A DNA stretch of 64,000 bases from contig JAVLUZ010000512.1 in assembly GCA_036768485.1 (NCBI GenBank), positions 186,001 through 250,000 of the forward strand, in the 5' to 3' direction. Shown piece by piece: positions 10,141 through 23,491 of the stretch (position 1 is the stretch's first letter; each line of letters opens with the position of its first letter). Made by a program: the position numbers and the translations under genes. Under the pieces are notes generated by a model, which was not told the DNA's origin, did no database searches, and saw nothing but the letters and a program-made list of their open reading frames with translations. The DNA comes from Mermis nigrescens (Eukaryota; Nematoda; Enoplea; Mermithida; Mermithidae).

Positions 10141-12470
10141 CTAGAAGAAGAAGAAAGAAGAAAGAAAATTTTATTACTAATACCAACAGTTAAAATACGA
10201 AATGACAAGATATATAATAAATGCAATTACGAATTAGTAAAGGGACATGCGAGTCAATGGAATGACAAGTTTTACGCGCGCCCCACAAGATATCTAGATA
10301 AATCAAAGTTTGCTAATCTAGATTTAAATATGTTTAGGTTAGGGAAGAAACAATGAAGTCAGGAAGATCGTTCCAAACTGCGATGTATTTGTAAAAGAAA
10401 TCAAACTTTTCTAAATTAGAATGTACAGTAGGTATGACTAATTTAAATCTATTAATGCTACGGGTAATATTATGATTAAATACAAAAAAATCATCAGCTT
10501 CCAAACATGATTTATGACAAATAATTTGATACATCATACACAGACAAATCTGCAAGCGTCTTAATTCAAGTCTGCACAATTTAAGTTGTGTTAAACGATC
10601 CTCGTAAGAAAAAATATTATTATAGCCAAAAATATATTTAGTGAATCTACGTTGAACAGCTTCCAATCTATCTATATCCTTAAGATAAGAGGGGTTCCAT
10701 ACACTGCAACAATACTCTAATAAAGGTCTAACATAACAACTATAAGCTTTAACAAGATTACCTTTATCACGCGAAAAAAATGATTTGCGTATTAAAATAC
10801 ATCTAAAGAAAGCTTTTTTAATCAAAGAATTATAATGTTCCTTAAATTTTAAATTTCGAGGAATCAAAACTCCTAAATCACGGACAAACGGATCACTAGA
10901 AATAATTTCCCCATTTAGTCTATAAACAGCTTTTTGATTATTATTACCCAAATATAGAACTTGACTTTTGGTTCGAGAAATAGGTAAATCCCATGCAATT
11001 GCCCAGTCAATAATCTTATCTAAATCAGACTGTAATAATTTACAGTTACGACTAATATTGAAAATTTTGATATCATCTGCGAACATATAAACCGTACTAC
11101 AAATATTATCACATATATCATTTATAAAAATCGAAAAGAGCGTAGGTCCAAGGACACTTCCTTGGACGACACCGCTGGTAACAGGCACATAATCTGAAAA
11201 AGACTGATTAACGCGAACACATTGGGAACGATTAAACAAATAGGCCTTTAACCATGCATACAAATTACCGTTTATTCCATATCCGTTTAACTTAATAAGA
11301 AGTTTTTCCATATTTACTTTATCAAAAGCTTTAGAGAAATCTAAATATATTATATCAACAGTTTCTTTTTTAGCTAACGACTGAATCCATGAAAATTTAC
11401 ACTTTAACAATTGTGTTTCACAAGATTTATTCTTTTGAAAACCAAATTGAAAAGGAGATATTAGTTTATTAACCTTAAGAAAGTCTAACAATTGACTATT
11501 AATAATTCTTTCCATAATTTTGGCAATAGAACAACAAAGAGAAACGGGCCTGTAATTATCCACTAATGCTGGATCCCCCTTTTTTAATATTGGAATAACA
11601 TGTGCCATGCTCCAAAGCTCGGGAATATTTCCAGACAGAAAAGATACAGTGAAAATACTAACTAACGGCTTTATCATTTGAAACGACAATTTTTTAATAA
11701 AAAGATTACATATGCCATCGGGGCCAACTGCAATAGACGTATTTAGATGGTTAATGGCTTCCAATACGCGATCCTCACTAAAAATAATGTCAGAAAGCGA
11801 AAAATCACAGCGCTTCTGAAAAAGAAAATTCGCGTTAGTAATGTCACTAGAAAACACTGAAGCGAAATAATCATTAAAAATGTTAGCCTTGCGTAATGAA
11901 TCGGTTATAACATTATTATCAGAAAATGTTAGAGGAGGAATTTCACTGCGACTTTTTAACCTATTATTTACAAAAGTATAGAAAGCTTTAGGATTATTAT
12001 TCTTGAGCAATTTGTTTTCTTGAGAAGAGAAATAATTATGAATAGTTCTACGTAGAGCCTTACAATGATTTCGATATTTAACTTTAGTTCCTGGAGTTTT
12101 ACACCTTTTATACTTATCCCATAGAGAACGTTTTTTAAGAAATAATTTATGTAAGCTTTTAGGGTATTTAAATTTTAATTTAGCCCTAAAAGTAGGTACA
12201 AAACTAAAAATAAGAGGATTTAATATACTTAAAAAAACATTATACATGTCATTAACTGTTGAGCATGTAGAAAAAATGTCAGGCCAAGAAACAGAGGATA
12301 AAAAAGTAGCTATACTCTCGTAGTCCGCTTTATTGAAATTTAAGCTAGGTTTATCTCCATCTTGAAAAGTTCTAGTTAAAATTTCAAAAGAAATCGAATT
12401 ATGGTCGCTTGTTGAAAAAGGAGGAAGAACCTGGATATTAAAAACGTTATATTTACAAAAATTCGATTTT
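10141..12470 (-). mobile_element. 5'-truncated CR1/jockey-type LINE
   Basis: This minus-strand non-LTR retrotransposon copy holds the end of the endonuclease domain, the whole reverse transcriptase ORF, and a short 3' region ending in a TTC-rich tail (about 10141-10170). Upstream of the annotated Met the same frame stays open to about 12470 and includes the Ser-Asp-His of an endonuclease C-terminus. The copy therefore starts inside the endonuclease gene. It is a typical dead-on-arrival length. Confidence 0.85.
10334..12247 (-). CDS. LINE reverse transcriptase (partial ORF2)
   Basis: This is a 637-residue open frame for the RNA-dependent DNA polymerase that copies LINE RNA at a nicked target site. 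Visible motifs in order are YRPVSL (232-237), LDFSKAFD with the first catalytic Asp (303), SGVVQGSVLGP (358-368) and FADD with the catalytic Asp pair (391-392). After these come thumb-type sequence and the C-terminal region common in CR1/jockey-clade elements (WNDLPDFIV near the end). The frame has no internal stop, so the copy is fairly young, but it lacks most of the endonuclease domain and cannot be autonomous. The start is only the first Met; homology continues upstream to about 12470. The exact clade (CR1, Rex1 or jockey) is not settled by eye. Confidence 0.9.
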   Translation of the reverse strand: MYNVFLSILNPLIFSFVPTFRAKLKFKYPKSLHKLFLKKRSLWDKYKRCKTPGTKVKYRNHCKALRRTIHNYFSSQENKLLKNNNPKAFYTFVNNRLKSRSEIPPLTFSDNNVITDSLRKANIFNDYFASVFSSDITNANFLFQKRCDFSLSDIIFSEDRVLEAINHLNTSIAVGPDGICNLFIKKLSFQMIKPLVSIFTVSFLSGNIPELWSMAHVIPILKKGDPALVDNYRPVSLCCSIAKIMERIINSQLLDFLKVNKLISPFQFGFQKNKSCETQLLKCKFSWIQSLAKKETVDIIYLDFSKAFDKVNMEKLLIKLNGYGINGNLYAWLKAYLFNRSQCVRVNQSFSDYVPVTSGVVQGSVLGPTLFSIFINDICDNICSTVYMFADDIKIFNISRNCKLLQSDLDKIIDWAIAWDLPISRTKSQVLYLGNNNQKAVYRLNGEIISSDPFVRDLGVLIPRNLKFKEHYNSLIKKAFFRCILIRKSFFSRDKGNLVKAYSCYVRPLLEYCCSVWNPSYLKDIDRLEAVQRRFTKYIFGYNNIFSYEDRLTQLKLCRLELRRLQICLCMMYQIICHKSCLEADDFFVFNHNITRSINRFKLVIPTVHSNLEKFDFFYKYIAVWNDLPDFIVSSLT

Positions 12471-12475
12471 TAAGT

Positions 12476-12716
12476 ACCTATATCTGTTTGTTGGAATCAC
12501 CTACCTGATTTTGTAGTTTCTTCCCCTAACTTAAATATATTCAAATCTAGATTAATTAATGTCAATTTATCCAAAATTTATCAGAGGGCGGGCTTAAATC
12601 GTCATTCTCATGACTCGCTCGCGCCTTTTGCTGTAGGTACATTTTTTCTTCGTTAAAGTTTCTGATGACGTACTTTGGCTGTTGCAATAAACTTTACTTT
12701 ACTTTACCTTACTTTA
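12476..12716 (+). mobile_element. LINE 3' end in opposite orientation, with (TTTAC)n tail
   Basis: The + strand encodes W-N-H-L-P-D-F-V-V-S-S-P and then a Phe-Lys-Ser-Arg stretch, the same C-terminus as the minus-strand LINE next to it but with a longer intact tail. It ends in ACTTTACTTTACCTTACTTTA (about 12693-12713), a target-primed tail. It starts where the minus-strand copy is truncated, giving a head-to-head arrangement. Confidence 0.7.
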
Positions 12717-13261
12717 TTCCATTGACCGTACGTTTTATTACTCTTTCTCATCCTTCGTAATTGTCGCGTTTTCAGTACAAAATTATTTCATTCATTCAAG
12801 GCCGTTGGAGGCATTTTTTAGCGATTGAGGTTTTTTGCGCCTATGTGTAACCATTGGTTGGGGTTTTTTAGGTAGTTTGAGGCTAAAATCGGGGTTTTTT
12901 TATGACAAGAGCACTTGGCAACCCTTCCTTTTTTGTTGAGTTGAGTTGAGAGTATTGGACTGACCAGGCCCGTATCTAGGATTTTGCTTCGGGGGAGGGG
13001 GGGTCATGACCAAACTTTTTTAAAAACAAGGGGGACCAAGGGATAAATTAAAAAAGATGTTTTACGACCACTAGAGCTGTACACTTTGTAAAATTTGGCA
13101 GTAATTATTTACAGTCAACTGCAGGCAGGTAGGCAGCTGGTTCACATAGGTATTAACATCGTCATATTATAAGGGCGTATGTGTGCAGTCGTTAGCATCT
13201 GAGGGAACGAGAGAAAGTTGCTGGCAGTCGGATTCGAAACGTGAACCTCTTGCTCTAAAGT

Positions 13262-13330
13262 CCAGAAGCATAACAAGACAAGACAAGACAAGAAGATATT
13301 TATTGTCCAGAAAAATCACAAAATTCGGTA
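13262..13330 (-). repeat. SINE/LINE-like 3' tail remnant
   Basis: (ACAAG)n followed by AAGATATTTATTGTCCAG. Read on the minus strand it ends in tandem CTTGT units, which looks like the 3' end of a non-LTR element. No body is recognisable. Confidence 0.35.
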
Positions 13331-13601
13331 AAACACAAATAATGGTAAAACAGCGACTGAACAAAAGGACATACAGATCACGGAGTGTGATACAAACGCT
13401 GGTTTATTCCGATAAAGAATGCAATGTATTCGTAATGTTTTGCTCGACTTGACTTAAATCAAACCAGTTAGGTGGTAGCTTTTACCGGATACTACTCGCT
13501 GTATACGTACTTATAGCGTGGCTATCTTAATACATGTGTGAACCAGCTACACCAATGCCGGCAGGTAGTATAGCAGACAAGTAAAATTAGGTATAAGCAA
13601 T

Positions 13602-13775
13602 CAAAAACCGCATATAATTATATTTTGTGTGCCATATTACCTGCAGCCTAGGCCGCTGCTTTTTGACTGCATATAATTTTACATTGTGTGCTATATTACA
13701 TAAGGTCTAGGCCGCTGGTTTTTGACTGCATATAATTTTACATTGTGTGCTATATTACCCGCAGTTGACTGCAAA
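13602..13775. repeat. 59-bp tandem repeat, about three copies
   Basis: Units contain GACTGCATATAATTTTACAT, TGTGTGCTATATTAC and CTAGGCCGCTG. Successive GACTGC marks at 13665 and 13724 give the 59-bp period. Confidence 0.7.
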
Positions 13776-14633
13776 TAAATGCTGCCGTAAAATTTTCTTC
13801 CAGATATCTTGAATTTTGTCAGCGAAAGCGATGATCATCACAGACAACCAGCACTTTTTTAAAGCTTCACATTATTATCATTTTTAGACTAACTGTAGGC
13901 TATGTATAAAGTTTTCGTACGCATATTCGTCTTACGCGCTGAGCTGATATTATTTTCTTTCAACCCAGCCCGAAATTCCCATTAATTATAAAGCCGAAAC
14001 TTACTAATATTTTTTCCACAAAGCCAAACCGATGAAGCATATTATTCGTCCAGACTTGAAGCAGCTGTCCCTATCTCCATGGAAAGGGCATAAACAGAAG
14101 TGAACAGACGAATCTTATCAAATATACTTATTCCCCACTATAATCATAAGCGATTCATCAGCCAACATAATCCTAGAATTTTACCCCTAATTGCTTTTGA
14201 CCAAGAACCAACAGATAGTGGAATTTATCCAGAAAAGCCATTTAAACGCTACTTTTCAGACAATCATTAATTTTCTCACCTCGAATTGACAAATTCCTGC
14301 GCTTAAAGTACTTACCATATTTCCTAGCTGCGCTAAATACATGCTCTACAACCTACTGTAACTTCCCCCATTTTTCGTATCAAGCATATAACATATGATC
14401 AAAATATCTCCAGTGAAACCCAAATCAGCTAAAACTATGCAGATGGACAACTAACATAATTTTCCGACACTACATGTCCCGAATGAAGCGGAATAGTGAC
14501 AGAATAATTCGTAAGATTGTCTCTCGGTTTTAGGCTCATTCTACGTTTTTCGACTTTTAGCGACTGTGAATTGGAAATGGTTGTGCATGTGTCTTTCCCT
14601 ACGAGCCTAATCATTAGTTTTATGTGTGCTGTG

Positions 14634-14634
<1 letters not shown>
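13776..14634. other. No gene recognised (inside N1)
   Basis: Plain AT-rich sequence without repeat ends or a convincing reading frame. Confidence 0.4.

Positions 14635-14701
<67 letters not shown>
14635..14701. repeat. (TA)n microsatellite, segment 1
   Basis: About 33 uninterrupted TA units directly abutting element A. Together with 15900-15970, 16938-17082 and 18022-18036 it appears to be one original TA tract split by insertions. Confidence 0.95.
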
Positions 14702-14704
<3 letters not shown>

Positions 14705-15899
14705 TGATGTCCCGGTGCCGCTTTTTTACCGGTGCCGGTGCCGGTGCGGTACCCCCTGTACCGGTGCCGGTGCCGGTACCCCTGTACCCGGTGCCAGTGC
14801 CGGTACCCCTTGTACCGGTGCCGGTGCCGGTACCCCTGTACCGGTGCCGGTGCTGGTGCTGGTGCTACATTAGCATATTATATAGTGTACTATGCTTCTT
14901 CAAAAAGGGTTAAATTTGTACCTATTTTTCACCAGATATACATATTAAGGGCAAAATTTCATTTGGCTAGTAACGACTTCATTATTTTCAATTTATGAAT
15001 ACATATTAATTTTCTCACTTAAGCATTAAACAAACAAAAAATTGTAATAAAATTGAAATTCGAAGAAAAATAAAAGTTAAATATTGTATTATAACTTTAA
15101 GTGTAGCGCAATCAAGATTGGCATGTGCAGTAGTTGATTCTTTAGTCAAATCAAAATTTGGTTTTAGTGCATTAGTTAAATATTCAACTAGTAAGAAACA
15201 AACTTGAAAATAGCCACAAAAACTTTTTGAGGTTAAATTATTTGAGTTTATCATTTCACATTTTCAAAAGCCTCTGAAAACAAACATGGGATATATTAGT
15301 AATGCAAAAGACTTACATAGAAGTTCATTTACAAAGTTTTAACACGCTTTTTCTGAATAATTTGCAGGAAAAAAGTTTTGTATAAAAACTATTTCAAAAT
15401 TCTAGCTGCGTTTTACGGTCTTCTGCTCACGAAATGGAAAAATAAAATGGATTTGATGAAATTAAGTTGAAAACTACTCTGTAGTACTCATCCTTCTTGC
15501 CTACAGATGGTAGAATTGAAAGAACTTTCCACTCTATATGTCGATGTTTTTAATTTTAATTTACTTTATTTATTAGTGTCCACGCTTCTTCCTGTTAATT
15601 GATGTTTTCAACAAGATGTGTTTCGTCAAATGAATAATTCATTTTTAAAGCTCGAAGACTTGTTCTGAAGTTCAGTCAAAATGCTTCACTATACTAATCA
15701 GAAGATTTTATTAACAAAATGCTACCTTTTTGCGCCTCAACTCATTAAATTGGTGATAAATGAGCTTCAATTATTCTTTTTTCACTAATTTTTTCTCTTT
15801 TATCTAGCACCGGCACCGGCGCCGGTACCAGCCTAGCACCGGCCCGATGCGGTGCTTAGACACCGGCGCGGTGCGGTGCCGGTGCCCAGGACATCACTA
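14702..15899. mobile_element. hAT-like element A with inverted CCGGTGCC arrays
   Basis: The termini TAGTGATGTCC and GGACATCACTA are inverted. Just inside, the left end carries repeats of CCGGTGCCGGTACC (14710-14870) and the right end carries the inverted, shorter version (15805-15885). Both sides are flanked by TA repeats, so a target duplication cannot be told from the array. The 930-bp AT-rich interior has only small ORFs without recognisable similarity. Confidence 0.75.
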
Positions 15900-15918
15900 A
15901 TATATATATATATATATA

Positions 15919-15970
<52 letters not shown>
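15900..15970. repeat. (TA)n microsatellite, segment 2
   Basis: TA units with one AAAA interruption near 15917, lying between elements A and B. Confidence 0.95.
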
Positions 15971-18021
<2,051 letters not shown>

Positions 18022-18036
18022 TATATATATATATAT
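18022..18036. repeat. (TA)n microsatellite, segment 4
   Basis: Short TA remnant on the right side of element C. Confidence 0.85.
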
Positions 18037-18239
18037 TTCTTCTGCATTAATTCAAATACCTTTCTTACTACAAGTTTTAACTTATATCACAACAAACAAG
18101 GAGATTTGGAGCAGCCCCATCTTAAGCACCCTCAGAACGTGACAATATGGTGAGAAATCAATGGACATCTTCTTGAACAAATCTTATTTTCTGCATACAC
18201 TTTAGTTCGTTTAAGGACTGAAAATAGAGTTTTTAAACC

Positions 18240-18620
18240 CCCCGCTTGGGACTAAATAGGCTCTAATTTATAATTGTGCCGAACTTTTTTGCGATTTTCG
18301 GCTCAAAAAGCAAAGGGGGAGTTAAGGAAAAAATTATACGGGCCCATATCCAGGAGAGGATTTGGGGCACCCCTCCGAAATGAAGTATGTGAACAATTTT
18401 TCCCTTTACTCCCCTTTCACACATGCACATGGGGGGGGGGTGATGGGGCGTATTACCCACCGGTACTGTCCGGCGATTTTGAGCAAACAGGTCTTGTTCT
18501 GCATCATTTTTGACATCAAAATCAGTAAAAATGTCAAAATTTTTCCCTGCGCTCCGCCACGGATTAGTACTTTTATAAACTTTTTTACCCAAAAAACGCT
18601 AAAAATTGATTAATTTCTGT
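18240..18620. repeat. N-family fragments
   Basis: CGCTTGGGACTAAATAG (18243) also occurs at 20596 inside N4, marking the right half of an N element. GGGCCCATATCCAGG at 18344 is an N-type terminus followed by a G-rich run. The two are joined without clear target duplications. Confidence 0.45.
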
Positions 18621-19454
18621 ATTTTTTAGTGTTAAAAGTGATGTTATACAGTCAACATGGACTACAAATGCTTTAAAAATGCTAAATTACTACGAAAAAA
18701 CGTTTTATAGGCTATTTTGACTATTTTGGTCGTTTAAACAACAGAAAATTTGTGAACGTTAAATTAACTGTTTTGGATTTCTGGGATTTTACCCCCCCTG
18801 CCGACCCTGACCTTGTTTACCTATGTCCCCTTTCCTTTTTAGCCAAAAATCGCAAAAATTTTCTGCGCTTCGCGCTGAATTTCAAAAATTATAATTACAG
18901 TTTAATTTAAGCCCGAGCACGCGGTTTCAACACTCCATTTTTAGTCTTTATACAATCTTTGCATCTATATTTCTTTTTTCTCTACAGGTTTTATACAGAA
19001 AATGATATTTGTTCAAGAAGCAAGAATGACAGCAATTTCTAGGCGATGATTATGGATGGACTGATGAACTTTGACCATTTTTAGGTGGAATTCACAGCCG
19101 TGATTAGGCTAATTTTGTAAAAAATTTTACGTTACGATTCGGAATTGAAGTGCTCTTTTTACAAAATTTTCAGGTGCTCTGCCCCGGACCCCGCTGGGGG
19201 GCGCTTGAGCGCGCCGTCCCAGATCCCCTCAGCCCTAAAAGAGATGGTTTCCATTTTATTCTCACTGTATCTAAGGCATTCGGGTAACAAAACGGCAAAG
19301 CCAAATTTATCCTTTGGTCTCCCTTGTGTTTTTGTAAATTTTGGTCGTGCCCCCGGAACAAAATCTTGGATACGCGCCTGTTCTCATATTTTATTTCGGG
19401 GGGGCAGGGGGGCGTGCCCCCTCTATCTCACCTGGATACGGGCCTGGGACTGAC

Positions 19455-19626
19455 TGTGATGCACTATATCCAGGATTTTGTTTCGAGGGGGGGGCAAGAC
19501 CAAAATTTTTGAAAACGTTAGGGGGACCACAGGATGAAGTAAAAAATACGTTTTACGACCACTAGAGCTGTGCATTTTGCAAATTTTGCTACCCAGATGC
19601 CTTGATGCCTTAAATACGGTGAGAAT
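19455..19626. repeat. N-family left-end fragment
   Basis: TATATCCAGGATTTTGTTTC, a G run and TACGTTTTACGACCACTAGAG match the left end of N1 (12969-13078). The H-family copy that follows probably interrupts it. Confidence 0.55.
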
Positions 19627-20042
19627 CACATATGATCTTGGAGTGGGTTTAACTAACCAGAAAAATTTTCAACCTCCGCAAAAATTTTTTCACCCCCAGA
19701 ATTGGCGATTTTTTGAAAGTTCCCAAAAATTTTCTAAAAAATTTGTAGAAATGATTCTTTTTTAAGCCTTTCTTATTATCTATTTGCTCAAAAGTCCCAA
19801 AGTCTTGGCGCTTTGCACCATTATACTCATGTTTTGACCATATTTTGCTCAATTTGTTCCGAATTTTTTTCGATTTTTTTCGATTTTTTTATGTTTTATG
19901 CTTTAGAAAGATAGAGCATCGTCAGAAACGCTGAAAAACGATGTTTTTGACACGCACCCACTATTTTTGGACCAAAAAAGGCATTTTATAATTTCAGCAA
20001 CCCCCCCTCAGAATTCACATGCTGTGCAGCTGTGCATGTATG
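19627..20042. mobile_element. H-family element
   Basis: It begins with CACATATGATCTTGG and ends with CATGCTGTGCAGCTGTGCATG. In between are the usual H landmarks: CCCCCAGAATTGGCGATTTTT, GGCGCTTTGCACCATTATAC, GAAAGATAGAGCATCGTCAG and GATGTTTTTGACACG. The target duplication is not clear. Non-coding. Confidence 0.6.
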
Positions 20043-20171
20043 GTGTGCACCTACCTTAGCTAAAATTTCAGTTTTGAGTCTGTCAATAATGCTTCTTGAA
20101 AATTTGGAGGAATTTGCATTCGATGGCTAATTAAAAGAAATGGCACTAAAGCAACGATCGAGTAGATCGGT

Positions 20172-20733
20172 AGGCCCGTATCCAGGAGTTTGTTTCGGAG
20201 AGGGAGGCATGATTAAAATTTTTTTAAAACATAACCTTAAATATAGGAGGATCCAATGAACACCTTGTCTTCTAGGGCTGGGGGTCTGAGGTGGCGCGCT
20301 TAAGCGCGTCCCTGTGGGGTCAGGGGCAGAGCCCCGGAAAATTTTGTGAAAAAAGCGCAAATTTGAATCGTAACGTTAAAAGTTCTATAAAATCAACCTA
20401 TTTTCGTCCCAAAATCAGTCTAAAAATAGTCAAACTTCATCACTGAATTTCTTTATCATCGCCAAAAAATATTCATCATTCTCGCTTCTTGCACAAATCT
20501 CATTTTTTGCGTAAAACCTGCAAAAAAACAGAAAGCGTAAATGCAAGACATGCTTTACGGTGTACAAAGATTGCAAATGAATTGATTTAACCGCGCGCTT
20601 GGGACTAAATAGATTACAATTGATGATTTGTGATTTTTTGCATAAAAAAGCAAAGTGGGAGTGGAGGGAAAAATCATTCTCAAATTTCATCCCGGGGGCA
20701 CGTGCCCCTCTATCCCCTCCTGGATACGAGCCT
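20172..20733. mobile_element. N-family element N4
   Basis: The left end AGGCCCGTATCCAGGAGTTT and the right end (inward AGGCTCGTATCCAGGAGG) are inverted. The 562-bp body contains a GCGCGCTTAAGCGCG-type palindrome near 20295. I could not see a matching 8-bp direct repeat. No ORF. Confidence 0.6.
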
Positions 20734-20747
20734 ATGTGTGTTGTATG

Positions 20748-21925
20748 CAGTGTTTTTTTATGCACGGGCCTCTTTGCACCGTGCAAAAAACCTCCCAAAA
20801 TCCTTTTGCACGACCGAAAATTTTTTTGTACAATGTATTTTATATACAAAAATTTTCCGCGCTTCGCGCGGTAGGATACTGTATGTTTAGCCGTTATATC
20901 TTTCACACTATGTTTACCCTGAAAAAAACGACAGATTTGCGATTTCTGTAACAAATTTTCAGCACATTTAATAGTTTATGCATAAATTTAATGCTCAAAA
21001 AATAAAATGACATGCGATTCATGTTATAAGTAAAGAAATATAACAAGTCGCGCGAAGTGCGAAAAATTTTTTTCCTATTTTCGAGCCAGAAAATCTTAAA
21101 AATGATCAAATGTAAAATTTTATTTGAAATGTTTATGCTGAAAATATCTATAAAAGCGAAGAAATCGCGCGAAGCGCGAAACTTTATTGGGATTTTCCAA
21201 AAAAAGCACTTCAGATTTTTTACTTTCTATGTAGCACTGAAAAATGTGTACAAAACAACACTGTAATGCTAAAATTAAAATAGGGCTTCAATCGTCATAA
21301 TTATCGAAATCCTGTTTAAAAACATATGAAAGCTCTGAAAATGACATGAGCAAAAAATGAAAAAATAGCGTAATTACCTATTAACATGACACAGAAAACT
21401 TAATTAAAAATTTGTAGGCACTGTAAAGTAAAACAAAAACCTAATGATTCGTTTAACCTGGTCTAGAAATTTACTACATGAGGGAAAAGTGTCGAAAAAA
21501 GGCATGGGACATCAAGCACTAGTACCGAAAATCTTTGCATTTTTTCCAAAAAGTGCTCATTCGAAACTTTTTGCACTTTTAAAATTGGGTGACCTTTGAA
21601 AAAAGTAAAACAAGCTAAAACAAGATCCACGTCTTGCTGATTCGATAATGGAATACGCAAAGTAGAATAAGCCTGTCTACATCAGAAATGAAAATAGGAT
21701 GAAAAATTGAACTCAGTGGGTGCGCTGGAAAGAAAATAAGATATTTTGGTGTTATCCGGCGCGAAGCGCCGAAAATTATTTTAAAATTTGATTTAAAGTG
21801 ACGTGGGCGTTAAAAAATCGACATATTTTACATTATTTTTGCCCAAATTTTTCTTTGCACCATGCAAAAATCACCAAATTTTTTCTTTGCACGGGCCCAA
21901 AAAATTTGCACTGTGCAAAAAAATG
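20748..21925. mobile_element. hAT-like element U, sibling of family I
   Basis: The left end CAGTGTTTTTTTATGCACGG and the right end (…GTGCAAAAAAATG) are flanked by the exact 8-bp repeat GTTGTATG (20740-20747 and 21926-21933). Subterminal palindromes read TTTGCACCGTGCAAA. Where family I has TGTACA motifs, U has TGCAC. It carries four GC hairpins: at 20861, 21048-21062, 21170 and 21757. The 1.18-kb length has only spurious frames. Confidence 0.8.
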
Positions 21926-22083
21926 GTTGTATGTAGTATGATTTAAAGTATTTGCATAATCAAGGCATTGAACCGATTTTGCTTTCGCACAAAGGTTTCT
22001 TGTTTTGAATTTCTGATATTCAAAATCATGTCGTTTTTGGAAGAAAAAAATCTTTATTGCTGAGAAGATAAGGTAACTTGGTA

Positions 22084-23173
22084 TAGTGCTGGCCTCTAAA
22101 AAAACCACTTTTTGTGTTTTTTGCATGTATGTACTGTAGAACTAACCCAATCTTTCAAATTATATAATCAGAGCGATCTCCCGTCAGAGCCTCATCTTAC
22201 GCCACTTAGTTGATTTCACAAACTTCTTTAGTCTTAACAAATCTATCAAAGTCAAAACTAAAAAAAAACTGGCAAATTCAATTGAGAGCTAAAAAACCAT
22301 GTAATCTAAAAAACCAGCTCTAAAAAACTATGTTGCATGCATAGTTTGCAGCGGAAATATGTTTACTGGACTTACATAAGCATATTTTGAAAAAAATGTT
22401 CACTGTTTACTGATATTTCCTTCTATTACATCGAATTTTGAATAAATCGATAATTTTGTCTAAGCTATATTGGAAGGTCTCTAATTTTTATAAATTAAGT
22501 CTTTGGCTCGCAGAAAGAACTCTAGATAAGGTTCCTATACATCCCCTACAAGAAACAATGCTAATTGAAGCAGTTCATTGAAAACTGATTTTGTTGCCAT
22601 GGCAACATATACTTATCATTGGCTTTCTTTAGGTTAGTGTGGCTCTTTTTAGGTTACAATCGAAATTTTTGGGATTTTTGTGGCAGCTCCTATTCTTCAA
22701 GGAAAACAAGTATATATCAGGCGTCACGTAAGACTTTAAGAAAAACATTCCTGCCAAGTGTTATAATTATCGGCGCTGGTTTTTTAGGTTACAAGTGGTT
22801 TTTTATTAGGTTTGACTCTGGAGGTATACTGTAGCTCTATGGATAGGATATAACAGCTAAATATTATTTTGAGAATACCCTGCAGAGGGATCTAATGTGA
22901 AAACTTAAAAGATTCATACAAATATGAATAAGGGTAGAATTACCGACTCTTAAAATTGCATAAAATATGCGCAAAAAAGTGATTTTTCGGAACTTTTTGA
23001 CAAATTCATATCTCAAGTTTTTGAATGAGCCGATAAGAGATCAGGCTTTAGCTGTGATCTACATGGCATAATTCTTTCAACAGTATAATATAATTGGTCA
23101 TCTCTTCTTGCTTACTGAGAAAATAGGTGATTTTTTAACTCCAAAATCACTGGTTTTTTAAAGGCCAGCACTA
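22084..23173. mobile_element. R-family terminal-inverted-repeat element, copy 1
   Basis: The ends TAGTGCTGGCCTCTAAAAAA and (inward) TAGTGCTGGCCTTTAAAAAA are inverted, with TA outside both. Internal landmarks include GTTGCCATGGCAACATATAC and repeated GGTTTTTTAGGTTACA. Copies at 33804-34945 and 51423-52521 share the whole length. The copy ends 318 bp before the SNX3 start codon. A 71-codon frame is not kept open in copy 2. Confidence 0.8.
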
Positions 23174-23491
23174 TACGAAATTAAAATGTAAAAATTGAAT
23201 AAAACTGACATGCTATTATTTTACTTATCGGAATTATTTTTCTGTATTTACCTACTTCTATTGAGACGCTTATAACTTTTGTTCTATTACACGGATTAAC
23301 TCACTCTTCTTATTCTTTCCTCAGTTTGCATGTTTTCTGCGAATAGCACGAATTGACCGTAGTCTGAAGGATAACTACGTTTGCAGTCACTGATATTTTC
23401 ATATTATTATTATTGGTCTATTGAATATTCGAATAAAATTTTAACCGAAAGAAGACCGCTAATCGCGCATACTTTTAGTAGACAATAGGAC

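Noticed and set aside
22619..22834. 71-codon frame in R copy 1, with a similar frame in R copy 3
   Set aside because: Similarity is explained by the repeat itself, and copy 2 has a stop in the same frame.
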